From Sialis fuliginosa (Eukaryota; Arthropoda; Insecta; Megaloptera; Sialidae), in contig OY540812.1 in the NCBI GenBank assembly GCA_961205875.1, positions 8,742,001 to 8,806,000 of the forward strand: DNA of 64,000 nucleotides. The letters run 5' to 3'. Position numbers and translations under genes: made by a program. Below are positions 36,205 to 48,465 of the stretch, piece after piece. Below the pieces are notes generated by a model, which saw only the letters and a program-made list of their open reading frames with translations, was not told the origin of the DNA and made no database searches. Position 1 is the first letter of the stretch; every line of letters begins with the position of its first letter.

Positions 36205-37430
36205 TTATTTGTTTACGAGTAATTTATAAGTACCTATATAAGGTAAAATTTTGATGAGAAAAAAATAATCATTTTTTTTATTTACCGTTTCAGTATTATT
36301 ACGTGTTTATAGTTTAAACTTTCTATAAGCCGTCAAAATATTGTAAATAATATAAATGTTTGAAATATCATAATTAACAGTGTAGGTAAATACCACTACC
36401 ACACGCGGTATCTTTTGCGAGACCCAACCCTACTAGAGAATATCCCGTCTTTTTTTCTATCGTTTCAACAGATTTCACAGTTGGTTGGGAGTGCAGACAT
36501 GGTAGTTTATGTGTGTTGTTTCAGATGTATTCCTCGTGCGAGCCTTACACCTAGGTGGTCGGTCGAGTGGCTGCTTTTGCTTTTATTTATGAGCTACGAT
36601 ATTTTGACACGTGCTTTTCACATAGTGCATTATACTTCGTGAATGGTTATACTCGTAAATTCAGCATGTAAATGCACAAATGTAATTTTTGAGACAGTTT
36701 ATGTCCGTGAAATGTTTAGTCTGTTAACAGCTAAGTGTTTACAGGCTTGTTTCTGATTTGGTTATTTTCAAATGCTTGTAATTATTATGTGCCATTCGAA
36801 AGGATATTTTATAACCATACAAAAAAGTGTTTGTGTATTTTGTACCTACAGAATACATCTACATCTCTTTTTTTTAACTTTCTTTAACGGTATAATAATA
36901 GAATTGTTTCTCAACACAAATACACGAAGGAAAAAAATATTACGAAGTTATATAACCTTTTTTAAGACACATTAGCATCAAACAGCACAATTAATAGGTT
37001 TAGAATTTTTCACAACAAATTAATTTCTAAAACTTTACTCAACAATTCAGTAAATATAATATAAATATTTTTGCTATTTTGATTCTAGTGATACGAGATA
37101 CTAAAAAGACTAATTTTTTTCTATTTCTACTGTATATAATTGAAGGACATAAGTTAGTTAGATTGTTTTGATTTCAGCAATCAATTATTATCATTATTTT
37201 ATCAAGAACTATAATTTAAATGTGCACTTTACGACATTACTAATTTTACTTGTGAAACAATGCTATATTTGAAAAATCGATATAAAGAAAGTTCGCGTGA
37301 GATACAGCTATAACTAAAATCAACCTTAAGAGATACTGATAAAGGTTAATCAACTTTTGATTTTTGTTAAAAAATGTAGGTATTGTAAAATATATCTACA
37401 AGAGAATTATTTAATAATAGCCAACAGTAT
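36205..37430. other. No gene recognised
   Basis: Unique AT-rich DNA; short plus frames at 36415-36642 and 36772-36975 show no domain. Confidence 0.35.
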
Positions 37431-37433
37431 GTA

Positions 37434-38071
37434 GGGGAGCGTGGGGTAATCACGAACGCAGGATAAATGTGAATTCGGTGGTTTCAGTATGTTAGAAAAG
37501 GAAAGCTAATGTTCTTTCTGCACTTACCGATAGTTGGGCCTACGTCTAGTATCGGACCGTTAACAGTCAGTGTAAATCACGCTCACAGTACAAAGTAAGC
37601 TTAATTCCATTTAAAATAAAGTTCATGAAATAACTGATATGTAATTAATATAAATGTGATTAAGTTATATCCAAGTAAGCTTCTTGAAAAGAATATTTGA
37701 TGTCACCTATATTGTTTATTATATGATCCTAACTTCAAAAAAAATATGTTTATTTTTTTCAAGTTCGTTGATTAATGACGAACAAATTAAATGTGGCAAT
37801 TCCTAACGTTGTAAAAAAGACTGATGAAAACTTAAACTTAAAGAAGTATGAGGAATTGCAGTTATTTTAAAGAAAATACCCAAAAGAAGATGTTGATAAA
37901 GAAAATAACTATTTTTGTTATTATCATAAAAAATATAAAGATCTTCCTGTTGAATTAACTATAACAAATAGATTATTTAATAATAATACACAATACATAT
38001 ATTGGTTCCTTACTCAGGTTTTAATTTATTTGATTTTTCCCTTAGGTGTTCGTAACTACTTCACTCTCCCC
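37434..38071 (+). mobile_element. TA-flanked (pogo/Tc1-like) element with a broken ORF
   Basis: Terminal repeats of about 23 bp: GGGGAGCGTGGGGTAATCAC on the left and GGGGAGAGTGAAGTAGTTAC (reverse strand) on the right. TA at 37432-37433 and 38072-38073. It encloses the broken frame at 37775-38106. Superfamily from TA duplication only. Confidence 0.6.
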
Positions 38072-38106
38072 TACCCCTACACTCATTTTTGTATATTTAT
38101 TTGAAA
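37775..38106 (+). pseudogene. Broken ORF inside the TA-flanked element
   Basis: An ATG at 37775 opens 31 codons (MTNKLNVAIPNVVKK...), then a single TAA at 37868-37870. The same frame stays open for about 80 more codons (RKYPKEDVDKENNYF...) through the right terminal repeat. The run of lysine, tyrosine and asparagine codons in one frame in such AT-rich DNA, interrupted once, may be a decayed transposon-derived protein. I recognise no domain; it could also be chance. Confidence 0.3.
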
Positions 38107-39055
38107 TATTTACCTAAGTGTACCTATATTTAAAAAATCAATTTAATAAAAATCTGCAAATATTTATTTGTATAATATATATAAAGTAATTATCCCTCTC
38201 TCTCTCTGCCCATTTAAAAAATTATCTTCACGTTATATCCAGTAACGTACGTATGTACAATATTAATAATTAAATATGTTTAAACAGGTAGATTATATGT
38301 GTATATTTACTATTTACTGCTGAAACTCATTTAAAAAATTTTATGTCTAATTATATGATATGTATTTTAAAATAAAAATAAGTACTGTATTTTGTTCATA
38401 GATAACAAATATTAATCAAAAACGTACAATTAAGGAAACAATCTCCAACAGATTAGATAGAATAAATCACACGGCATACCATCATCCGACAAGTTTGTTT
38501 TTTATCGGTAGTTATGAATCTTTTGAGCTATTTGTCTTCGTGCACCTGTACGGATAAACGTTAACAATTAAACTTCTAAATAATTCTAGTAACAGCAGAG
38601 TTCCATTTACGGGATCAGTACCAATTAATAATGCATCGATAGTGTCACCGTTGGATGCCATTAGAGAACCGAACATGGACTGACGTATAACCGGCAATTA
38701 TTTAAAATGCTTTCGGGTCACTGTTATCGTTCATCTTTAAAATTATGCTCATTATTTTTGTCCGAGAGTTTAATGGTACATTGATTGTTTATTTGTACGA
38801 TAAAGTAAGGGATTTTTATTAATTATAACCCGTTTGTTTTTATTTTACGCTTTTGTTTTTCCTGTTGTAACATTAAGATATCGAAAAAAATTAATTTGAA
38901 TTTGGTGATTACCATATTGATGAAAGTATAGGAAAAATTGAACTTTTACTTACAAATTTTGCTCCTACAAGAATAACTACTTTTAGTATTGATTTCCTTA
39001 TACAGAATGGTATAATTGCTATCTTACTTTTTGTATGTATAATAAATTTATATTT
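38075..39055. other. No gene recognised
   Basis: A (TC)n run near 38195-38207. The minus frame 38512-38697 (61 codons) has no domain I know. Otherwise AT-rich. Confidence 0.35.
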
Positions 39056-39057
39056 AA

Positions 39058-39235
39058 TACCAGCAACTTCGGCCGCGTGGATTTCTAATCAATTTTTCGG
39101 GATACAAAGTAGCCTATGTCCTTTCTCAGGATAAAAGCTATCTTCCTGCCAAATTTCATCAAGATAGATTCAGTGGTTTAGTAGTGAAAAGGTAACAGAC
39201 AGACAGATCCAGTTACTTTAGTTTGGATAGTATAA
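39058..39235 (-). mobile_element. Non-autonomous Helitron (decayed)
   Basis: Left end ACTTCGGCCGCGTGGATTTC corresponds to the CGCGGAC...CGAAGT 3' region on the minus strand. Interior has GGGATACAAAGTAGCCTATG, CCAAATTTCATCAAGATAGA and GAAAAGGTAACAGACAGACA, the same order as 48286-48465. Both extreme ends are degraded. Confidence 0.65.
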
Positions 39236-39239
39236 ATTT

Positions 39240-39950
39240 ACTTACATATTTATACACGACTTGAATGAATTGGTTCTTACCTGAAACAAATAAAAAACAT
39301 GATTACAATCAGAAACATAACTTAGGTACCTATATTTTATTACCTATGTGAAATTAATGAATGTAAATTACTAAGCAATTTACATTTTAAAATAACTTCA
39401 AAACTAATTAATTTTATCGTTACTGTATTTAAACAATTAGTGCCTTAGTGTATGTATATATGTATTATATCTATACTAAAGAGTTATTATTGAAATTTAA
39501 TTACAAGCACGTAATTCAAAAATTAATTTTTTATTCAAATATATTTTCAATTGAAAGAATCGATATTTTTAATATTCATTGCATACAGTATTAATATTTG
39601 TAAATGTATTTTTAAAATCAATCAATAAATTAACGTCACAAATTAAACATGCCCTAACATTATAATTACTCAAAGTTCAGGAACGTTTTCTCCTTCTCTA
39701 TGAATTTGCATGAAAATAAAAAAATCCAATCACCCGATCGTCTTGAAAGGGGGAAGTGTGATTGTTCTGACAAGGGATGTCAAAGACATATCAGGTTATT
39801 TGAAATATCGGCGTTTTTTCATTTTGTATAGGTATTAGATGGTTCATTGCTTTTTGTAAGATTGGAAATAACGCCTCGATACGATAAAAATATTGAAATA
39901 TTAAATTTTTTTAATAATTTGAATAAATCTTAATACTGATTGATTGATAC
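39240..39950. other. AT-rich stretch, nothing recognised
   Basis: TCTATACTAAAGAG after an A at about 39470 could be another Helitron start, without further support. Confidence 0.3.
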
Positions 39951-39955
39951 AGTAT

Positions 39956-40572
39956 TTTGTTTCCTCGAAATATTTGGAATCGTTTTAAAATAAGACAAAA
40001 AAATTGACAAGACAAATAATTTTCATTTCGTGTCTGTTTGTCTGTCTGTCTGTATGTCTGTCGAGTGAATCTTTGTCACACGCATAACTCATGAACCACT
40101 GAACCGATATTAATTAAACTTGATTGGATGGTTGGGTCTGGTTTGAGGACGGTCCCATTTCAAAATCATGTATAAGAGGGTAAGAGACATCCCAAAATAT
40201 TAATTTTTTCAAGATATCTCAAGTTATACAAGATACACATGTTACTTACGTGAAAATTTCATATAGAATATTTTTTGTAGAGCATTCAATTTCCAATAAT
40301 ATAGGTCTACAATGTATGTTGTAAAATATTTTAAAAATTGATATTTAATACTTGTAAATTATCAAAAAATTAAAAATATACAAAAAAATATTCAGGTGCG
40401 TCTTAAGAAAATTTCGAACTAATAATTTTTAGTAAAAATTGAATGGTTAACCAATTCCAGGCAATTTATCTGAGAACTTTGTCAGTTTTTATTTAAATTG
40501 TTCAATAATTAACTACCTTTGGTGAATTTAGCACGAGAAAGTGCATTTACTTGGTAGATGTTTTTTTAATAA
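39956..40572 (+). repeat. Solo arm of the 1.7-kb foldback family
   Basis: Aligns with the right arm 1883-2735 in the same order: TTTCCTCGAAATAT, GACAAGACAAA, CGTGTCTG tract, CATAACTCATGAACCACTGA, GGTTTGAGGACGGTCCCATT, AAGATATCTCAAG, ATATTCAGGTGCG, and finally TGCATTTACTTGGTAGATG. It lacks the ATGACATTT subrepeats and has no opposite arm nearby. Confidence 0.85.
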
Positions 40573-40574
40573 CT

Positions 40575-41125
40575 AAATTACTAATTGTTACCAAATTATA
40601 TATTATACTAAAATATATTCATGTTAATAGTTTTGATAGAAACTTGAGAAAAAATCGTGTTAATAAATGACATAAAAATACTATAATTATTTGAGAGGGG
40701 GAAAATATTTTACATATTTATATATAAATATGAACTATAACAATTTAAAAAATATACATAATAATCCAGTAATTGGTAGTATGCATGTATTATTTCGTGC
40801 TACTTTATCACCCCCTACCTTTAACACATTCAAGTTAAGGGTAGTCGCGTTTTGTCAAACATCCGGAGCCGGTAAGATGTCGCACCCTTTATCCCAGGTG
40901 CGAGGCGATCATTAAGGGCAAAGAGTCTGTTCTTTCCCGCCCCTATAATTACGTGTAAATACTGACGCACACGCTCCCGCGTTAAATGTATGTTACTTGA
41001 GCCGAGGTTATGTGGTCATTGTTAGAGTTTTCAATGTATGTAGTTAAATATCATACGAAACTTGCAAATTGCTTTAATGTTTAGATAGTTTAGTAACAGT
41101 ATTTATATATATGTACTTTCACAAA
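40575..41125. other. Unique DNA with GC-richer patch 40800-41000
   Basis: The patch has CATCCGGAGCCGGTAAGATG and CCAGGTGCGAGGCGATC. AGCCGGTAAGATG looks like a donor on the plus strand, but I find no frame with matching acceptor that I would call an exon. Confidence 0.3.
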
Positions 41126-41129
41126 TTAT

Positions 41130-41800
41130 ATATAAATAGGGTGTAATAAAAAAATGTTGGAAGGTACTGACTTAAATGAATTTAAACCCTTCCGAAAGAT
41201 ATGAGTGATTTCGGGTCTTGAGATGTTAAATGAATTAATAAATTTCACAGCGAACTTGATAAAGCGGTGGTAAATAAACACTCATGATGTCATATAACTT
41301 GACAAAGCTGAAAATCATTCATTTTTATGAAACAGTTAATTTGATAACACATGTTAACTTTGATTTTTGTCGACAAATTTTAAAATAGAATGTCAAAATC
41401 TATATAATTACATATATAATACCTTAAAATTCCAGAAAAAAATTTTCGCAATAAATTGAAGAAAATCCAAGGGGTATACCTACCTTAAAAAATATCGATT
41501 TTCGACCAAAAATTTTTTGTCAAACTTTTAAGTATTAAACATGTCATTGTATAGATTTTGACACTCTGATTTCAAACCCGTTGACAAAAATCAAATTCAA
41601 CCACCCGTTCAAAAGTTATGGCCATTTTTCACTATACAAAGAAAAAACTAAAACTCTGAGAGGTTATATCTCAAGAAAAGTTTGAGATACAGACCTGCGG
41701 TTTGAAAATTTCAACTTTTCACTATACAATAAACATACTTTTAACGAAATAAAAAATTCGAAATTTTTTAGTGAAATTTCCTGCAGTTAACTTCACACGT
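41130..41800. repeat. Repeat element with internal inverted repeat
   Basis: 41355-41404 (TTGATTTTTGTCGACAAATT...GTCAAAATCTATATA) is mirrored at 41546-41600 (TATAGATTTTGACACTCTGA...GTTGACAAAAATCAAA). TTTTTCACTATACAA is also repeated directly (41626 and 41717). Style is that of an interspersed repeat; class unknown. Confidence 0.5.
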
Positions 41801-41804
41801 CATA

Positions 41805-44800
41805 GAAATATCGACTAAAATACATACAAGCAAATAAGACGTATATAATCATTTATTTACTATATAAACAGTAATACATACTTTGTAACTGTACATAATA
41901 CCAGCGGTGAAGCGTTTTTTTTTGTTAATATATATAGAAATAGAAATAGAAAAATTAGAACAACTTAACTAATTTTACATTTCAAATCTATTCATTTGAA
42001 TTTTCTATAATATGATGTTTTGCAATTTTACTGATAGCATTAGCAAAGTATAATTTAAGATAATAATATTCAGAAGTAGAAAAAACGAGATACAGGTAGC
42101 AGGATATCATATTAAAACGAACTGAAGGCAAACAAAATCACATCTACATGGTATCGCGTGACTTTTTGATTAATATAAACAAATCAGTACGTCTACAGAA
42201 TTACGCGAACCTTGGGGGAGCACACACACAAATATACATAACAGCCATCGAAAAAATATGTTCCGTCAAGTTAGGCACGCATGTTATCATTGAAATTTCA
42301 ATTACTACATCACATCGCGTATGCATGCTGCTCAACTTTTCGCTGTTCATATTCATAGAGGGGTCTCTCGTTTTTAAGCGTGACTCTATGGTATATATAA
42401 CCGTTTTCTTTGCGACATACGTTTATTAGATTGAGTAAAAGCTCTTGTTCGTTTTTCTCGAACGTTTTATTTCTTCGTGGTTCAACATTTACTGGAAATA
42501 TTAATTTGATATTTTTATGAGGGGTTGCATGAATATATTAATATATATTTCGTTATAACGACAAAAACTTTAAAAAGAAATCGAAGGTTAAAAAACTTTT
42601 TTAACATATATGAGTTTGTAGTTTTTTAGCGGCTGAAACTGAATTTGTTTCCCAAATTGCTCTATCACGACAGGTTTTTTAGGTATACTAACCTAAAAGT
42701 GCCAATAATGACAGTTTTGGCTATATTTATGATAATAAAAATGTATACGGCCAAAACTGTTATATTTAGATAAGAAAATTTTGAAAATCTGACGTGATGA
42801 TGTAATTTGAACAATGGATCTGGTTTTAGTGTGCCAAAAACTTTCAAAATCACCTATTCAGATCGCTCAGCCTGCGTTCTAGGTATAATTTAAAATAAAA
42901 ATAGTAAGTACCTACTAATGTTGCGGATCACTTCTAAACTTTAATTTATTTTTATTATTCAGCTAGCAAATTGTTTGTAAAAATTGCAGTAAACAGAATC
43001 CTTAAAAAGTTATACGTCTTTCCTGTATTGATATTTGATTTAGATACTAAAAATGAATCATAAATTCTTGACTCAAAACTTCTAGTTTTCAATTTTTATT
43101 GTATACATTCATACATATATGTATGTATTCATCTTCAGATTGTGATAATTTAAATTAAGATACAACTCCTTTCTTTATTATTAAATAATGATTTAATCAA
43201 CACAACAATACAGGTTTTTACTCGTAAACAAAACTAATTTATTTAAAAGCAAATTGCTTTAATATTTCAAATAATTAAACTATCATAAAACTGCAGCAAC
43301 GTAATTACAAAATACCCAATCTGTCGACGTCGTCCATTAGTCTCACTGTGAATTACATTAGCGCATTGAATAAATGCAACGGAACGGTTTTTGCATGAGG
43401 CAAATATTTGCTTTTGTTAATTCTGACTCGAAGCGACATCCATTAGCCGTGGATTTTTTTGACACCGGCACAAAGCCACGTGAAGACTTTGAGAGGTTTT
43501 TCATACCACCTCGTACCCGGCCTAAAGAATTTATGACTCAAAGAAACCACTAAGTGACAAGTATTTTTTTATCCCTGTACAATATATATTTCGTCTTGTA
43601 AAGTATATTTGCATACATTGTGTAAGTATACTTTTTTACAATAGTAAATATACTTGGTGAATATTAGTTATGAGGATTTCTCAGTACGTTTGCAACACTG
43701 TCTTTTAAAATTTATATAAAAACGTGTCCAAGACGATATTAAATATTTAACAGATGTTTTAAATGACACTTACAGTTAAACATTATTGAAAATTACAACA
43801 AGAACAAAAAACTGTATAACAAAATATACGTAGGAATATAATTCATAAGGATAATTAATAAAATAATGGCGTCTTAAAAATTTAAAAATAATAGATACAA
43901 TTTAAAAACATCTAACTGAATGTTTTAAAGATTCGACTAATTACATAGTTCATTACTGATATCCTTGAGACTGAATTAAAGAATAATTAATTATACAAAC
44001 CGTTTGTACATTCTGGTAAATGTTAATTGATGTTACATACGAAGGTGTCTTGAATAAAAGTGAGCATGTAACTTTGTAACAAGTGATAAGATTGGTCCCA
44101 CACAATTTACATAGAGAGAACATGATGACAAATTAAACATATTCCTTCCTAATCCATATAAGGTAAATAAAATCTTGCTTAGGTGTGTCGAAAAATACAC
44201 CCACTAAATAGATTTTATATTTAATTAGTCAAATGTCCTACGTAATTTATTTTACATAAGTTATGCATTACATAGATACGAAAGTTATCGGGTTTTCAGC
44301 TGGAAAGTAAGTATATGTTTTACATATTATCCGCTTACAAGACAAAATTACTAACAAAGTGTATGGAATATAAAAAACAATCTACAATTTATTGTATGAT
44401 ATTTTTTACATATTTTTTGAAAAGACGCATCAAAAATTTTTTTTCCGTCATAGTTGCTTTCTCTTTCTCCTTTAAATGAAGAAACAGTTCATTTATTGTA
44501 TTAACTTTTAAAATAAATTAAATAAATTAGAATTTAAAAAGAATTCTTTTAACGTCATAACTCAGTCATTTTCTAGAAATATCTAACACATTAAATCAGT
44601 TCACATTTCTTAGAATTGAAAAAAATAAACATTAATTTTAATTTCATAAATATCAAGTCAAGACATTATAATAATGCCATTATATTGTTAATGTGCATAC
44701 ATAGTAAGTAATATTTAAATGATCTCGAACATAAAAGCGACACCTTGAATAAACTTTACATTCCAGTATACAACAAAGTTATTAAAATAGCTTTCAGTTC

Positions 44801-46625
44801 TAAGGTACACGAGTTAAAGTACCTAAAGAACTATTAAGTTTTGCGATAATACATTCTTTCACTCTTACAAACTAAACATTTATTTTAAATGAACTTTGTA
44901 CACGCATGATCATCAACACGTTGCTTGCATCTAATGGGGACTTCAAGTTAATTATATAAGAAATAATGAATAAGACAATCTGACTGTGAGTGCTTCTATA
45001 ATGTTGAGAAACATTGTTTATTTTTAATAATAAGTAAATTCTGTTAATATATCTACATTTGACGTAGACTAAAGTGGGGTAGATGCAAACCTTATCGATA
45101 TTATTGGTGGGGGCCGAACCTATGTAATCCACGTCAGGTGATGGGTTTGTGAAAAATTAACTGGCTGCATATGCAAATTAATGCCAAAAAAAGAAGATAT
45201 TATTGGATATTCTATATCTTGATAATTTTTATTACGTAGCTTTATCCTTTCTCCTAAGGTGGATTAGTCTTCTAATTTAATATCATAACAGGTACACATT
45301 TATTTTTAAATTAGAGTTTCTTATTAGACATAATACATAATAATAATAAAAAGTTTCTAAATATTTTAATCACAAATTAAATTTACAGTGGCAATTTGAA
45401 TAATTGTAATTATTGTTATAATTTATTTGTATATCAAAAAACTATGTAAAGATATATCAAATACATCAAAAGTTAAACAAATAAGTAATACAGTTTAGTA
45501 CCTTTAAATTAGGGGTAGTAGAAATAAAATTCACTATTTTAAAATAACTTCGATTTTTAACTTTTTTTTTTTAACTTTTCAATTGTGATATATGAATTGA
45601 TTGGTAGGTAGTAAATAAAGTATTTAAAGCTTTCAAGAGATGGCAAACTGCTTAGATAATATAGAAAAATATAAGACCTTTATTTCTTCTATCTCAAAAA
45701 AAAAATAATACACCTAATATATTAGCCATTAATCATTCGTCAATATAAATGAAATCAAGGAAAATTAAAAACGGAGTTTTAAAAGAAAAATACTGTTAAA
45801 CAAACAGTTAAAATTATATATAAATATTTACTTTTTATTTTTATTGACTTTACATCCATTTGCGAAACTGGTCATAACATTAAATTTGTTGCAGACGTAT
45901 AAAAATCTATATACAATAGATTGCTTTTGGCAAGGTCTTTTAAATGGTATTTTTGTATGTTTGTTAAACATAGATGCGTGTAGTAAAATATTTCGATAAT
46001 TTATAAAACAGAGATTTCAATCTTAACCACAACAACAAGCCACATTGAATCTGGAACAAAGCTTTTCGGATTAATCTTTAATCTTAACATTAATTTGTCA
46101 TGTCACAAACAAAATTAAATGATAAATTCTGATATCAGTTTTCAAACAGCGTCATCTATTTGAAACAACAGTAAGGAATCTTTCAGAATGAAAACCGAAA
46201 ACACATCGTAATGCGATTATCTAAGACTTACAACCAAGCTTTGTACAAAGCGTTTATGTGAAGATATATCGTATGTGTATTCAACTTTTAGAGTTGATGG
46301 TGTATCGTTTCATTTAAACATAACTAAATGCCTAAGGATATAAACTGTAACAAGTATATTTACATTTGTGTATTTTCTATAAGTACTTAGGTATTAATTA
46401 TTTGAATGTAACATGAAATATGGTATTTCATAAATTAATCATATCTTATTATCTAAAATTACTTCATCCTCCTGTGAGACGGTAGAAAATTGTACATTTG
46501 TGAAAGATGTGGCACAAATGTATGACAATGTATATTGTATAGGAAAGTGATAAATTTTCAAGAATATATAAATTATAAACAAAAGTATCTCTTAATATAG
46601 AATTATGATATTTATTAAAATTGAT
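41805..46625. other. Long stretch without a recognised gene
   Basis: A GC-richer patch at 42120-42430 holds a plus frame (42148-42429) without known domain. A small hairpin ACAGTTTTGGC/GCCAAAACTGT lies at 42710-42762. 43320-43540 is a balanced-composition block (CGAAGCGACATCCATTAGCC, CACCTCGTACCCGGCC) that looks constrained but is not clearly coding. The rest is AT-rich. Confidence 0.3.
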
Positions 46626-46630
46626 AACCA

Positions 46631-47264
46631 TTTTGGTGCAGGGTTCTTTTTTAGGGTAATTTTGGCCCGCTGAATCCAATAATGGGCATGGTTTTGCTTA
46701 ATAAGCTGTAAAAAAAATTTTTTTCACAATATCTTGAAAACAAAAACTGATTGAATAAAACCATGATCATTTTTTAAATTAAGAAAGCCAAAATTATCCT
46801 AATAATATACTGAAAACCCTGCACCAAAGTGGCTGTTGATCAGTGATTCATTTATGAGTTATCTGCCTAATTAGCCATAACTCAGTGAATTTTCATCCAA
46901 TCTTTTTGAAATTTTAATTTGTTGAAGTTGAGACTAACAGCTATAACTGGCATAATATTTATCAAATCAAAATTGTTTAAGTCACGACGTTTTGAATTTT
47001 ACAAAAAAAGTAATTTTAGCTGAAAATTATGTTTTCTCGCTTTTGGTGTGATTTTCATCACGATCCACATAAAAAATGATATTTTTTATTTTTTCTGTTT
47101 GTTAGGCATCTAGATACGATTTTTTTTAATTTTTGCATATTTACGAAAATGTTTTTTTCGCAATATCTCGAAAATAAATGCTGATTGACCAAAACCATGG
47201 TCATTTTTGGGTTGAACGGGCCAAAATTACTCTAAAAGAGATGCTGAGAACCCTGCACCAAAAA
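46631..47264. repeat. Nested inverted-repeat element with three GGTGCAGGGTTC ends
   Basis: TTTTGGTGCAGGGTTC at 46631 faces inverted copies at both 46817-46831 and 47248-47263 (GAACCCTGCACCAAA). Next to each end is AATTTTGGCCCG/CGGGCCAAAATT or AAGCCAAAATTAT, then CAATATCTTGAAAA/CAATATCTCGAAAA. Either end pair can form a foldback, so the element grew by duplication of one end. Confidence 0.75.
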
Positions 47265-47269
47265 ACCTA

Positions 47270-48280
47270 TTTTTTCTGTAGACCTGTATTATAAATGACT
47301 TACATATATCATCTCCAGTAACATGATATCTTATCATATTTTTTTACAATAATTTTAATCATTAAATGGAGCATAAGATATTCATCATACCTATGTTTCC
47401 GACTATAGATATCCAGTTTTATACTTAACTCATTATTTACTCCAACGCAATCGTTCCTCCGTAGATCCAAGCCTACTATGATCCTGCCTACCTGATACAG
47501 AGAACAAAGTCACGTCGTGTGTATGTGTGTATACTCAATTAGAGCCGCTGTTTATCGAGCGGATGATATTTGCACAGTGCAGGGGCACCAACTCTACACT
47601 CCAAACGGCTTTCAATTAACTCTAACTGTACCTCTGTTGATTCAAACATACACGTGTGGAGGGACGCGCACAAAGTTGTAGCTATCGATAGGGATATTTG
47701 TATACGGTTCCAGATTTTTGTTAATGTTAAAATACATTTTTACTTGATTTATTCGATCTCTTAATTTACAAAACTGACGTATAATTTTAAATAAAAAATT
47801 AAATAAGGACAAACTTTTAAAAATATTTTCAATTAACATTTTGTAGTACGAAAAAAGCTCTAAGGATGGTTTAAACCGGGTGCCAAGACACATTCTGTTT
47901 CAAAAACCGTTAGGATTTATTCGATTTGATGATTTACATTCAGAAAGATGTAAAGAATGAAATTATGAAGATTGCCAGAACTTTTTTTTACCTACATTAT
48001 AACGGAATCATTCTATGTAGATGTTACACCAGTTTCAATTTATGAAAGTTTATACATAGTTATTTTTACGTATTAATTAACAGAAACTGTAGTTAGAAAA
48101 TTTTTAATGATCATAGATTGGGAGTGGTGATCTTTTTACCCTCGTACAAAATATGAAGATTTCATCGATTTTCAACGATTTTTCAACTCGCTATAGTACG
48201 CATTCTAACTAAGCAATTATATTTACGATAAATTTATTAAAGTTGAAATACAATTGAAAATATAAAACATTTGAATTATA
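47270..48280. other. No gene recognised; GC-richer patch 47440-47700
   Basis: The patch includes CGTTCCTCCGTAGATCC and ACGTGTGGAGGGACGCGC. Overlapping frames on both strands lack domains. Possible regulatory DNA. Confidence 0.3.
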
Positions 48281-48285
48281 AATAA

Positions 48286-48465
48286 CTAGCTGTTACCCGC
48301 GATTTCGTCTGCGTGGAATATGTATTGCTTCCTCGCCATATTTTTTTTAATTAAATCTATTTTCGGGATACAAAGTAACCTATGTACTTCCTCAGTATGC
48401 AAAGTATCTCCCTGCCAAATTATATCAATATCGAGTTACTTTTACATTTATAATATTAGTATGGA
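48286..48465 (-). mobile_element. Complete short Helitron (180 bp)
   Basis: On the minus strand it starts TCCATACTAATATTATAAAT after an A and ends CGCAGACGAAATCGCGGGTA ACAG CTAG before a T. CTAG is at 48286-48289 on the plus strand. Ends and A/T insertion site fit lepidopteran non-autonomous Helitrons exactly. Confidence 0.88.

Noticed and set aside
38512-38697. Minus-strand frame starting MPVIRQSMFG with mixed composition
   Set aside because: Looks more protein-like than most, but I recognise no domain and no splice pair; insufficient to call.
40870-40890. Plus-strand splice donor AGCCGGTAAGATG in a GC-richer patch
   Set aside because: No open frame with an acceptor upstream that would make a convincing exon.
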